Shown here: positions 16,499 through 23,913 of the stretch, piece by piece | Position numbering within the stretch: the first letter of the stretch is position 1 | How the letters are laid out: each line of letters opens with the position of its first letter | Source of the DNA: an uncultured Anaerolineae bacterium | Lineage (GTDB): Bacteria; Chloroflexota; Anaerolineae; J036; Brachytrichaceae | Assembly: GCA_937927775.1 (NCBI GenBank) | Contig: CALBEF010000084.1 | Coordinates: 1-55,311, forward strand | Direction: 5' to 3' | DNA length: 55,311 nt | The notes under the pieces: model-generated | Told to the model about the DNA's origin: nothing | What the model saw: only the letters and a program-made list of their open reading frames with translations | Database searches by the model: none | Position numbers and translations under genes: made by a program

Positions 16499-16900
16499 TG
16501 GAGATGCCGGGAATCGAACCCGGGTCCGAAATGAACCCACCGCGAATGACTACGAGCGTAGTCGTCGTTTTAGTTTCGCATTGCGCACCCGCGACGACAC
16601 GGTTAGCGCAACACCAGCTCGTGGTTTCGGCTGTCAGCCAGCAACCCGAACGGCCTACGAGCCTCGGCCGGGCGCCCGTTGGCTTTATTACGCCGCAACC
16701 AGATCCCACCAACGCGAGGCTCTGGGCGACGCCGGCGTCAATCAAGCGCCGGATGCCGTCTGGCTACCGCTTACGCGGCGACCGGAACAGCATTCCAGTT
16801 GACATTCTTGGCACTTAATGTGCTGCGCGCTGTTTAACGAGAGTCGCGTCTCGGCTCGCCACTCGGGGCCTGCCCATTCCGTCGAAGCCATTACATCCCC
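16499..16900 (-). ncRNA. ssrA: Transfer-messenger RNA (tmRNA)
   Basis: tmRNA with SmpB rescues ribosomes stalled on broken mRNA and tags the peptide for proteolysis. The minus strand starts GGGGATGTAATGGCTTCGAC and ends CCCGGGTTCGATTCCCGG-CATCTCC-A, giving a tRNA-like end whose 7-bp acceptor stem pairs GGGGATG with CATCTCC. CCA is not encoded. The tag frame (complement of 16771-16812) reads GCC AAG ... GCC GCG TAA, encoding AKNVNWNAVPVAA; with the charged Ala the tag is AAKNVNWNAVPVAA. The hydrophobic VAA end fits ClpXP-type degron rules. The length is 402 nt. A TATAAT lies at 16914-16919. Confidence 0.97.
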
Positions 16901-16913
16901 ATGTGGAACCGGG

Positions 16914-16919
16914 ATTATA
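16914..16919 (-). promoter_or_regulatory. -10 box TATAAT for tmRNA
   Basis: TATAAT on the minus strand ends 13 nt before the mature tmRNA 5' end, leaving a short leader of about 6-7 nt that RNase P would remove. It is divergent from, and only 14 nt away from, the -10 box of the plus-strand gene (16934-16939), so the two promoters overlap. Confidence 0.7.
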
Positions 16920-16933
16920 CCGCATGGGTCGGG

Positions 16934-16939
16934 TACAAT
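16934..16939 (+). promoter_or_regulatory. -10 box TACAAT for the Ig-like membrane protein gene
   Basis: TACAAT is followed by 11 nt and the ATG at 16951, so the predicted leader is only about 4 nt. It overlaps the divergent tmRNA promoter region. Confidence 0.55.
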
Positions 16940-16950
16940 CCAAGTCTGGT

Positions 16951-17616
16951 ATGAACCCGGTTCAACACACCCCGCGCTGGCGCGCCTTCACATCCCTTGC
17001 GCTGATTCTGCTTGCAGTGTTGGGGGCAGCCATCAGACCGGCCTTTCCGGCAGGCGCTCAATCGAACCCGCTGGCCCGCATCGTCTCGCCCTCCAGTGAA
17101 CAGTCAATTCGCGGCAACGTCACAATTCAGGGAACGGCCACCTCCGGCCAGTTTGTGCGCTACGAAATCGCCTACGCGGCAGAGCCAGACCTGGCCGCAT
17201 GGATCATTATCGGCGGCGGCACGCAGCCGGTGGAAAACGGCGTCCTGGCCGTGTGGAACACCCGCCCGCTGCCAGATGGCGCCTATGCATTGCGCGCGCA
17301 GGTCATCAACGCCGACGGTTCGGTGTTCGAGGGATTTGTGCGCAACCTTAAAACCGCCAACGCCGGCAGTCAGCCTGCGCCCTCGACGCCGGAGGGAGCC
17401 GGCCAGCCGGATGAGGCAATCGGCAGCGCAGAGACAGATGCCGGCGCGGCTGAAGCATCCGGTTTTGATCTGGCTGCCATCCCGGCCGCATTCATGCGCG
17501 GCGCGCGCATGGCGCTGCTGGCCTTCGCGGCGCTGGGCGCATACGTCGCGCTCAAGCGTGTGATCGGTTTCTTCATGCGCCGACTGTTTGACAGGCCGGT
17601 GGACTACGGGCGCTGA
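16951..17616 (+). CDS. Exported Ig-like protein with C-terminal transmembrane anchor
   Basis: This is a 221-residue protein without a recognised enzymatic domain. Residues about 13-37 are a signal segment (ALILLAVLGAAIRPAFPAGAQ). Residues about 40-130 look like a single Ig/FN-like beta sandwich (IVSPSSEQSIRGNVTIQGTATSGQFVRYEIAYA...LPDGAYALRAQVINADGSV). An Ala/Pro/Glu linker is followed by a transmembrane helix (ARMALLAFAALGAYVAL) and a basic tail. The topology is consistent with an extracytoplasmic domain anchored at the C-terminus. The ATG at 16951 is preferred over upstream in-frame ATGs because the signal and -10 box fit. It overlaps nothing and precedes pth by 46 nt. Confidence 0.75.
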   Translation: MNPVQHTPRWRAFTSLALILLAVLGAAIRPAFPAGAQSNPLARIVSPSSEQSIRGNVTIQGTATSGQFVRYEIAYAAEPDLAAWIIIGGGTQPVENGVLAVWNTRPLPDGAYALRAQVINADGSVFEGFVRNLKTANAGSQPAPSTPEGAGQPDEAIGSAETDAGAAEASGFDLAAIPAAFMRGARMALLAFAALGAYVALKRVIGFFMRRLFDRPVDYGR

Positions 17617-17618
17617 TT

Positions 17619-17651
17619 GCCGGTTCTCCGCCGGTTCTCCGCCGGTTTTCC
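17619..17651. repeat. 11-bp tandem repeat x3 before pth
   Basis: Three head-to-tail copies of GCCGGTTCTCC (third copy GCCGGTTTTCC) occupy the leader of pth, ending 11 nt before its ATG. Confidence 0.85.
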
Positions 17652-17662
17652 ATCACACAGAC

Positions 17663-18319
17663 ATGTCAGACCAGCACCCAATCGATCTTTCATCGCGCCG
17701 CTGGCGGCTCATCGTCGGCCTCGGCAACCCTGGCCGGCAATACGCAGAGACCCGCCACAACATCGGCTTTGCCATTGCCGACCTGCTGGCAGAAAAGTAT
17801 GGGCTGAAGTTCACCCGGATGATGAATCGCGCCCTGATCGCCATCGGCGAGATCGAGGGCGAGAAGGTCGTGCTGGCCAAGCCGCAGACTTTCATGAATG
17901 ACAGCGGCTCGGCAGTCGGCCCGATCGCGCGCTTCTACAAAATCGCCCTGCCCGATCTGATGGTCATCTACGACGAACTGGACATCCCATTCGCGCAGTT
18001 GCGCATGCGGCCCTTCGGCGGCAACGGGGGACACAACGGCATGAAGTCGATCATCGCTCGGTTGGGGTCGCAGGAGTTCCCTCGCCTGCGCGTGGGCATC
18101 GGACGCCCGCCCGGCAAAATGGACCCGGCCGGCTTTGTCCTGCAACCGTTCAGCGCCGCCGAACGCGAGGAGATGGCCGAAGCGAGCGAGCAGGCAGTCA
18201 AGGGCCTGGTCATCTGGCTGAAAAACGGGATCGACCGGGCCATGAACTTTGTCAACGCCGGCCCAAAGAATCGTGAAGAGGGCGCGCCGACGCGCCGGCC
18301 ACAGGCTGACCCGGACTAA
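17663..18319 (+). CDS. pth: Peptidyl-tRNA hydrolase
   Basis: Pth cleaves peptidyl-tRNA released from ribosomes, recycling tRNA. It is 218 residues when started at the ATG of MSDQHP. The catalytic features are all present: VGLGNPG with the conserved Asn, ETRHNIGF with the catalytic His, KPQTFMNDSG, YDELDIP with the catalytic Asp, and GGNGGHNGMKSI. The C-terminal lid region ends in a charged tail that is slightly longer than usual. An in-frame ATG 75 nt upstream would add 25 residues unlike the family and overlap the previous gene. The 3' end overlaps the convergent SH3b gene by 3 nt. The leader holds three 11-bp repeats. Confidence 0.98.
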   Translation: MSDQHPIDLSSRRWRLIVGLGNPGRQYAETRHNIGFAIADLLAEKYGLKFTRMMNRALIAIGEIEGEKVVLAKPQTFMNDSGSAVGPIARFYKIALPDLMVIYDELDIPFAQLRMRPFGGNGGHNGMKSIIARLGSQEFPRLRVGIGRPPGKMDPAGFVLQPFSAAEREEMAEASEQAVKGLVIWLKNGIDRAMNFVNAGPKNREEGAPTRRPQADPD

Positions 18320-19083
18320 TTGCCCGGCGCGGCGGTCGGCTGCGTTGTGGCCGGCGGCAGTTGCGGCAAGCGCGGGATTTCCGCTGCCGGCACGATCTCG
18401 ACGCGCTGCGGGTCCCCGTCTAATGTCACAACCCGCGCAGACACCCAGGCCGGCTTGCCCTTCAAATCCACACGCCACCATCCCCGATCCTGCACAGCGC
18501 CGGTGACGGTGATGAACTCGCCCTGTTTGAGCACGCCAACAACCGCGTAGCCCAGCCCAGGCCCGAATCTGAGGTTGACAGCCGGCGTGCTACTTGCCGG
18601 CGTGACACGGGTGACAGGCAGCGGTGTGGGTGTGGGTGTAGGCGTTGGCTCCGCTGTGGATGTGGGCGCAGGCGCATCCGTCGGCGCACGTGTTGGCTCA
18701 GGCGATGGGGTGAGTGTGGGCGCCGGCGTGTGCGTTGGGGTGGGCAGCACGGTTGGCGTGGCAGTCGGCGCGGGCGCAGGGGTGTCGGTGGGCGTAACGT
18801 CTTGCGAGATCGGCTGCGCAGGAATGGGGGACGGCGCCACCGTGTGGGCCACCGTGTGGGCCACCGTGTGGCGCGGCGCGCGGGTGGGCCGTTGCGCCGG
18901 CGCTTGAGCAATGGCGCGCGTGGGTGTGCTGGCCGGCGTGGCAGGCCCATTGAACAGATACTGCGCCGGCATGGCAACCAGCGATATCAGCACCAGAATG
19001 CCGACGCCGCCGAGCGCCATTCCGCCGGCAGTGCGCGCGCGAGAACGGCGGGGAGTGCTGTGGTTACTTTTCACGCCTGACAT
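18316..19083 (-). CDS. Membrane-anchored SH3b-domain protein with long Pro/Thr linker
   Basis: This is a 255-residue protein. A short basic cytoplasmic tail is followed by a transmembrane helix (GGVGILVLISLVAMPAQYLF), then about 120 residues of Pro/Thr/Ala-rich linker, and an SH3b domain at about residues 165-230 (PAVNLRFGPGLGYAVVGVLKQGEFITVTGAVQDRGWWRVDLKGKPAWVSARVV). Bacterial SH3 domains usually bind peptidoglycan peptides. The linker contains a three-fold VAHT repeat from a 12-bp tandem repeat (18841-18870 region). It is probably a cell-wall-tethering protein of unknown function. A minus-strand TATACT (19107-19112) and a GAGG ribosome site precede the ATG. Confidence 0.8.
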   Translation of the reverse strand: MSGVKSNHSTPRRSRARTAGGMALGGVGILVLISLVAMPAQYLFNGPATPASTPTRAIAQAPAQRPTRAPRHTVAHTVAHTVAPSPIPAQPISQDVTPTDTPAPAPTATPTVLPTPTHTPAPTLTPSPEPTRAPTDAPAPTSTAEPTPTPTPTPLPVTRVTPASSTPAVNLRFGPGLGYAVVGVLKQGEFITVTGAVQDRGWWRVDLKGKPAWVSARVVTLDGDPQRVEIVPAAEIPRLPQLPPATTQPTAAPGN

Positions 19084-19106
19084 GGCAGCGCGCCACCTCG
19101 TTAATC

Positions 19107-19112
19107 AGTATA
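19107..19112 (-). promoter_or_regulatory. -10 box TATACT for the SH3b protein gene
   Basis: TATACT on the minus strand is 23 nt before the ATG at 19083, with ACGAGGTGG between as a ribosome site. Confidence 0.5.
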
Positions 19113-19137
19113 GCAGAGGGGTGGATGACGCAACCGC

Positions 19138-19953
19138 TCATCGATCCTTCGCCACCCATCGGTCGATGATGCTGCGCAGCGCGCCATCCGCGCGCATGTC
19201 AGAGAGCGCCGCATTGAGCGCCGCCAGCAGGCTCGTGTTGTCACTTCGGACGGCAATCGCGTATAAGCGCGGCTCGATGCTGATCAGCGCCACATCGTCA
19301 CCCGCCAGGTCTCTCGTTTCGCGCAGCGCAGCCCATGCCTCGACCAGCGCCGCGTCAACGCGGCCTTCCCGCGCCGCCGCCACTGCGCCGGCGTCGTCTT
19401 CCGTCGTGATGCGGCTCAGACGAGCCAGCCGGCGTTCCCAGTAGCGCGCCACGCGATCCGCCTCCGAACCCAGCGCCACCGCCACACGCCGGCCCTCCAG
19501 GTCGCGCGGATGCCGAATCGCCGGGTTTGCGAACACGACCAGGTGAATGCCGGCGTCGAAGTAGGCCGCGCTATAAGCGATCGTTGCTGTCCGCGCAGGA
19601 TCGACAACCACTGCCGACACAGCAATATCATCCCGCTTGAGATGCAGGGCGTCGTACAACGCATCGTAGCCGACAGGATCGGGCTGCACGGCAAGCTGAA
19701 GCCGCCGCGCAATCTCGCGCGTCAACTCGGCGTCCAGGCCCTGCCAGCCGGCGTCATCAAAGAACGAGAAGGGCCGCCAGCCGGGGTCCATGGCCACGCG
19801 CAAAGCGCCGCGCGCTTTCAGTTCCTCCCACTGCGCGTCGGCTATTTGCGTCTCGCGCAAGCGCGACACTGCGGCCGGAATGGCGACTGCCAGCGCGCAG
19901 CACACCGTCAATGCGAGAACAATTTTGCGCGAGGCGCGCTTGCCAGTGGTCAC
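19138..19953 (-). CDS. Extracellular solute-binding protein, family 3
   Basis: This is a 271-residue periplasmic-binding-protein-like fold of the amino-acid (SBP_bac_3) family. The N-terminus has a hydrophobic signal/anchor (IVLALTVCCALAVAIPAAV) with no lipobox. LRVAMDPGWRPFSFFDDAGWQGLDAELTREIARRL is the classical start, and VAVALGSEADRVA with the later EGRVDAALVEAWAAL marks the hinge and second lobe. No ABC permease or ATPase gene is adjacent, so it could be a receptor for a distant transporter. The start is a GTG with AGGATCGAG upstream. It lies 24 nt behind the L,D-transpeptidase and is probably in that operon. Confidence 0.88.
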   Translation of the reverse strand: MTTGKRASRKIVLALTVCCALAVAIPAAVSRLRETQIADAQWEELKARGALRVAMDPGWRPFSFFDDAGWQGLDAELTREIARRLQLAVQPDPVGYDALYDALHLKRDDIAVSAVVVDPARTATIAYSAAYFDAGIHLVVFANPAIRHPRDLEGRRVAVALGSEADRVARYWERRLARLSRITTEDDAGAVAAAREGRVDAALVEAWAALRETRDLAGDDVALISIEPRLYAIAVRSDNTSLLAALNAALSDMRADGALRSIIDRWVAKDR

Positions 19954-19977
19954 GGCATCTCGATCCTGACAACCGGT

Positions 19978-20514
19978 CTAGCGGATGACCACCAGCGTGC
20001 CCCTGGGCGCCCAGGCGTACAGCCGGCGCGCGAACGACACCGGCAGGTTGACGCAGCCGTGGCTCATCGGGCGGCCAAAGTTGTTGTGCCAGTACGCGCC
20101 GTGAATGGCATAGTTGCCCGAATAGAACATGGCGTAGGGCACTCGCGGCAGATCATAGCCAGGGCCGCGCATGCGCACTGCGCTGTACTTTTTCTGAATG
20201 CGAAAGGCGCCGCGCCGGGTCGGTGTGCGCGCCAGGCCGCTGGAGATGGGAGAACCCATCACTGCCCGGCCATCTTCCCAGGCGATCAGCCGCTGTTGAG
20301 ACAACACAATTTCAATCCACTTGCCGGGCCGGGCGCGCGCATCAGCCAGCGCCGCCTCGACGGATTCCGGCGCGCTGAGGCCGGGGTCAGCCGGCGCCGG
20401 GGAAGCCCCCGGCGCGACGGTCAGGGTCAGGATCAACGCCAGCAAGAGGTGGGCCGCGCGCGCCGCTGCTCTTGCAGGGTGGAGCGATTGAAGCCACATC
20501 TGGAATCGCTGCAT
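19978..20514 (-). CDS. L,D-transpeptidase (YkuD family)
   Basis: YkuD-type enzymes form 3-3 peptidoglycan cross-links or attach proteins to the wall. The 178-residue protein has a signal/anchor (AAHLLLALILTLTVAPG), then the YkuD domain from about residue 65 (KWIEIVLSQQRLIAWEDGRAVMGSPISSGL). The active site reads AIHGAYWHN...MSHGCVNL, matching HX(14-17)[S/T]HGCVN with the catalytic Cys. The start is chosen at the ATG that follows AAAGGAAGTG, with an in-frame ATG 69 nt upstream as alternative. It sits 52 nt behind the amidase on the same strand, consistent with joint action on the cell wall. Confidence 0.93.
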   Translation of the reverse strand: MQRFQMWLQSLHPARAAARAAHLLLALILTLTVAPGASPAPADPGLSAPESVEAALADARARPGKWIEIVLSQQRLIAWEDGRAVMGSPISSGLARTPTRRGAFRIQKKYSAVRMRGPGYDLPRVPYAMFYSGNYAIHGAYWHNNFGRPMSHGCVNLPVSFARRLYAWAPRGTLVVIR

Positions 20515-20566
20515 GTCATCACTTCCTTTACACATAGGATGGATGGCGCGGTAGAGAGGCCGCGCC

Positions 20567-21481
20567 CTATGGCGCCTCTTCATTCAGATAACACAGAATG
20601 CCGTCCACAATCCCCTGGGCCACCCGCTCAGCCTTGCGAGTCAGGATGGTTCGGTCGAGATACAGGAATCCGGTCTCAATGATCGCCGCCGGCGTGGTGG
20701 GAGCAACCTCGTAGAAGGCGTGGTACCGCGTCATGTCGTAGGTGACGGTGTTGGCGTGGAACCGGAGACCGGTCGCGGCCTGATAGCGCGCAGTGAGACA
20801 CGCAATCAGACGATCTTCGGCTTCGGGCAGCCGGCTGTCCAGCACGCGCGTGACCTTAAATCCGGTGGCCAGATCGTTGATGTAGGCGCATGAATCCGCG
20901 TGGATCGACACAAGCGCATCCGCCACATAGCCCTGCAGGCGCGGATCAAACTCGTCGAGAATATCGACGGTGTGCCCCTGCGCGCGCAACAGGCTGGCAA
21001 CGCGCACGGCGTGATCGAAATTGACCTGCGCCTCTGTCAACCCGTCGGCGCACACGGCGCCGCTGTCGTTGCCGCGATGCCCGCTGACGATGCCGATGCG
21101 CGCTACGCCGGCGCCAGGCGTGGTCAGCATCGAGGCCGGCTCAGCATTGGACGCGCCCATGCGAGCGGCGCTTTGCAGCGCCGCAAAACCCTGCCAGTTC
21201 TGGGCGACGACCACGCCGATCAGCGCCACCGCAACCAGCACGATGGCCGCGACAAATGCGCGCCGGACGCCGAAGGGCAACTCAACGCTTGCCGGCGACG
21301 ACGCATCGCCGTCACGGCGTGAGGCAGCGTTCCCGGGCAAGCCAGAATCGGCTTGCTCAGCAGACAAGCGGTGCGCCCCCTGCGCCGCCTGTCGCCGGCC
21401 CGCGCGCTGCGAGCGCCGAACCGCCGCGCGCTGAACGTTGGCCGCGCCCTGCGCCTTCTTCACAGTCGAGGCTTTCTTCAT
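20567..21481 (-). CDS. N-acetylmuramoyl-L-alanine amidase (Amidase_3) with N-terminal anchor
   Basis: This is a zinc amidase that cuts between muramic acid and the stem peptide. Residues 1-75 are a basic, Gln/Ala-rich cytoplasmic segment, followed by a transmembrane helix at about 78-97 (FVAAIVLVAVALIGVVVAQ). The catalytic domain starts at about residue 125: IVSGHRGNDSGAVC (zinc His), DGLTEAQVNFDHA (zinc Glu), SIHADSC (zinc His) and IIETGFLYL (catalytic Glu). The long charged N-terminal segment is unusual for amidases. Its ATG overlaps the stop codon of the upstream GNAT gene as ATGA, which indicates translational coupling. Confidence 0.92.
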   Translation of the reverse strand: MKKASTVKKAQGAANVQRAAVRRSQRAGRRQAAQGAHRLSAEQADSGLPGNAASRRDGDASSPASVELPFGVRRAFVAAIVLVAVALIGVVVAQNWQGFAALQSAARMGASNAEPASMLTTPGAGVARIGIVSGHRGNDSGAVCADGLTEAQVNFDHAVRVASLLRAQGHTVDILDEFDPRLQGYVADALVSIHADSCAYINDLATGFKVTRVLDSRLPEAEDRLIACLTARYQAATGLRFHANTVTYDMTRYHAFYEVAPTTPAAIIETGFLYLDRTILTRKAERVAQGIVDGILCYLNEEAP

Positions 21482-22449
21482 CCGGGTGAAATCCGATCCG
21501 GCGCGCTTTCCGGCGCGCTTTCCAGAGTCAGACTCATGACGCGCAGACGCGGCCTGGCCGGTTGAAAGCCAAACCGGCGATAAAGGGCCAGCGATACTGC
21601 GTTGCTGGACTGCGTGTTCAGCGTGACACTTTGCACAGCGCCGTCATCGAGCAGCCGGCCCAGCGCGCTGTGGAGCAACGCCGATCCGATGCCCTGCCCC
21701 TGCCGGTCTGGACTGACGGCCAGTCGCGCAATGTGAGCCTCATCGCCGAAACGGGTCGCCAGAACATAGCCGGCTATCTGTCCGGCCCATTCAGCCACCT
21801 GCAACACCGAGGCGACTCGCCACGCGCGGACAAAAGTCTGCGCAGACAGGCGCCATTCCGGGTCAAAAGCGCGGGCGTCCACACCGAGCACAACAGACAT
21901 GTCGGACGTTTTCGCCGGCCGCGCGTGGATCTCAGGCGCCGGACACAGCGCGCGCGGGTCAGCGCGCCAGTCTGCCCGTCGCAGCGCAAGCGTCACCACA
22001 TCATCCACATGCCGGAAACCCAGATCACGCAGATAGGATGTAAGCCAATGAGCCGGCTCGGTGACGCACATCAACCGGCGCGCGCCGGCCTGTTGCAGGG
22101 CAACACGGCACGCCTGGAGCATGTTGCGAACAAGCGGCGTGGCAGACACACCGTCACGAATGGCGCACCAGCGCAACCAGGCCACATCGGCGCGGGCGCT
22201 GGCCAGGCGATTGATATCGTCGAGCGCGACCGGGGCCGCGAGCATTGCGCCATGCAACTGCTGTTCGCGCCCGATCGCAATGAACGCATCGCTGGCCGCC
22301 CATTCTTCCACAAGCCACCAATCCAGCCGGTCAAAGACGCGGCGATTCGCGGCCAGGTCTGTCAACGCCGCTTTACCATAGTCCGAGACCAGCCCCAGCC
22401 GGAAAGCAGGCTGTTCGCTGATCAGCACAGGCGCGCCTACAGTGTCCAT
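21478..22449 (-). CDS. GNAT-family N-acetyltransferase (RimI-like C-terminal domain)
   Basis: This is a 323-residue protein whose C-terminal half, residues about 175-310, is a GNAT acetyltransferase. LAVSPDRQGQGIGSALLHSAL is the acetyl-CoA pyrophosphate loop (Q/RxxGxG/A), and VTLNTQSSNAVSLALYRRFGF is motif B. The N-terminal half is weaker but similar in pattern (EEWAASDAFIAIGREQQLHGAM) and may be a degenerate second GNAT fold. The acceptor is unknown. It is the first gene of the GNAT-amidase-transpeptidase-binding protein run and shares an ATGA overlap with the amidase. Confidence 0.85.
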   Translation of the reverse strand: MDTVGAPVLISEQPAFRLGLVSDYGKAALTDLAANRRVFDRLDWWLVEEWAASDAFIAIGREQQLHGAMLAAPVALDDINRLASARADVAWLRWCAIRDGVSATPLVRNMLQACRVALQQAGARRLMCVTEPAHWLTSYLRDLGFRHVDDVVTLALRRADWRADPRALCPAPEIHARPAKTSDMSVVLGVDARAFDPEWRLSAQTFVRAWRVASVLQVAEWAGQIAGYVLATRFGDEAHIARLAVSPDRQGQGIGSALLHSALGRLLDDGAVQSVTLNTQSSNAVSLALYRRFGFQPARPRLRVMSLTLESAPESAPDRISPG

Positions 22450-22541
22450 TGGTGCTGGCCGACTGTATCATCCGCATCAGGAGATGTCAAAGGCCGGCGC
22501 GCATCGCGCATCTGCGCGCGCGAATTGCATTCGCATCAAAC

Positions 22542-22547
22542 TACAAT
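22542..22547 (+). promoter_or_regulatory. -10 box TACAAT, 7 nt before an ATG (leaderless)
   Basis: TACAAT, CCCTCAC, ATG at 22555. The spacing predicts a leaderless mRNA for the RNA methyltransferase. Confidence 0.65.
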
Positions 22548-22554
22548 CCCTCAC

Positions 22555-23913
22555 ATGCGCGTCGCATTGACAGAGATGTCGCCCGGCGGCGAAGCGGTTG
22601 GGCGGGCCAACGGGTTGGTCGTTTTCGCCCGCTACGCCCTGCCGGGCGAAGAGGCAGAAGTGACCATCACCCATCGCCGCAAGAGCTGGGCGCGCGGCAC
22701 AGCCACTGAGATTGTTCGCGCATCACCTGCTCGTGTGGCGCCACCCTGCCCGCACTTTGGCGTGTGCGGCGGGTGCGAGTGGCAGCACGCCGCCTACGAC
22801 GCGCAGATTGCGTTCAAGACGCAGATCGTCAGGCAACAACTCGCGCGCATCGGCAAATTGCCGGATGCCGAAGTGTTGCCGTGCCTTCCCTGCCCGCTGC
22901 CCTACGGCTATCGCAATCACACGCAGGTCGCAGTGGCTGCGGATGGGGCGATTGGCTACCGCGAGGCCGGCTCGCAGCGCGTCACGCCGGCGCGCGTCTG
23001 CCCCATCCTCGACCCCTCTCTGGAGCAGCTCCTGCGCTTCCTCATTGAGGCGGACATTCACCCACCCGACCATCTGCGCGAGATACACCTGCGGGCCGGC
23101 GTCGCAACCGGCGAGCGGATGATTGTGTTCGAGCTTGACCGTGAGGCGCTCGATGAGGCTGCCCGGCAGGTGGCCGGCCTGCCGGCGCCGCCAGACACAG
23201 CCATCGCAGTGAGCACAGCCGGCGGAGAAACGCGCATTGTGGTCGGTAATCCGCGCCTGCATGAGCGCGTGGGGGACATCACCTACGCCTACTCGGCAAC
23301 AACGTTCTTTCAGGTAAACACCGTTATGGCCGGGCGACTGGTAGAAACAGTGATGCAGGCGCTGGAGCTGAGCGGGACGGAACACGTGCTGGACTTGTAC
23401 TGCGGGGCCGGCCTGTTCACGGCGCCCATCAGCGCGCGCGCCGGCTATGTGTTGGGCATCGAGTCCGGCCGGGGGGCCGTGCGAGATGCGCGAGACAACC
23501 TGCGCGACCGCGCAAACGCAACGGTGATCGAAGCGGATGTGAAGCGCGGCCTGCTCGACTATGATGTCCGCAAACGGGCGTGGCAGCGCGTGGTGATGGA
23601 TCCACCCCGGGCCGGCATCGACGCTGAAGCACTGGCACACGTTGCGGCGATCGGCGCGGCGCGGCTGGTGTATGTGTCGTGCGATCCGGCCACACTGGCG
23701 CGCGACGCCGGCCGGCTGAAAGACCACGGATACAACCTGCGGAGTGCTCAACCGCTCGATCTGTTCCCGCAAACCCACCACGTCGAAACCGTGGCCGTGT
23801 TCGACCGAATGCAGGGCAAGCCGCCTGGCTTGCCCTTGCCCCCGCCCGCCGGGACAAGCCGGCGGCTTGTCCTACAACACGCTATCAGACCGCCGAGCGC
23901 CGATAAACCGTGA
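22555..23913 (+). CDS. RNA 5-methyluridine methyltransferase (RumA/RlmD/TrmA family)
   Basis: This is a 452-residue SAM-dependent uracil-C5 methyltransferase acting on rRNA or tRNA. A TRAM-type RNA-binding domain occupies residues 1-55. An iron-sulfur cluster motif follows (CPHFGVCGGC from about residue 65, plus CPIL further on). The methyltransferase core has DLYCGAGLFTAPI (SAM site), MDPPRAGID and VYVSCDPATLARD with the catalytic Cys. The last 30 or so residues (after VFDRM) are Pro-rich and encoded by hairpin-forming repeats at 23814-23872, so they are probably a repeat-derived extension. The gene overlaps the convergent gene by 29 nt. The ATG is preceded by TACAAT at 7 nt. 23S rRNA versus tRNA specificity is not decided by sequence alone. 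Confidence 0.93.
   Translation: MRVALTEMSPGGEAVGRANGLVVFARYALPGEEAEVTITHRRKSWARGTATEIVRASPARVAPPCPHFGVCGGCEWQHAAYDAQIAFKTQIVRQQLARIGKLPDAEVLPCLPCPLPYGYRNHTQVAVAADGAIGYREAGSQRVTPARVCPILDPSLEQLLRFLIEADIHPPDHLREIHLRAGVATGERMIVFELDREALDEAARQVAGLPAPPDTAIAVSTAGGETRIVVGNPRLHERVGDITYAYSATTFFQVNTVMAGRLVETVMQALELSGTEHVLDLYCGAGLFTAPISARAGYVLGIESGRGAVRDARDNLRDRANATVIEADVKRGLLDYDVRKRAWQRVVMDPPRAGIDAEALAHVAAIGAARLVYVSCDPATLARDAGRLKDHGYNLRSAQPLDLFPQTHHVETVAVFDRMQGKPPGLPLPPPAGTSRRLVLQHAIRPPSADKP
23814..23872. repeat. Two REP-like hairpins inside the 3' end of the methyltransferase gene
   Basis: The first is GGGCAAGCC-GCCT-GGCTTGCCC (23814-23835) and the second GGACAAGCC-GGC-GGCTTGTCC (23852-23872), each with a 9-bp perfect stem. 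GGACAAGCC is shared with the 21-mer elements at 14889 and 31755, so these appear to be one dispersed family. Confidence 0.75.

Noticed and set aside
16499-16560. Possible tRNA gene on the minus strand
   Set aside because: The TPsiC-like arm and acceptor end belong to the tRNA-like domain of tmRNA. The 5' partner is 400 nt away and no anticodon arm follows.
16125-16745. Open frames across the tmRNA region on both strands
   Set aside because: They overlap the conserved tmRNA ends and carA and have no protein-like features.
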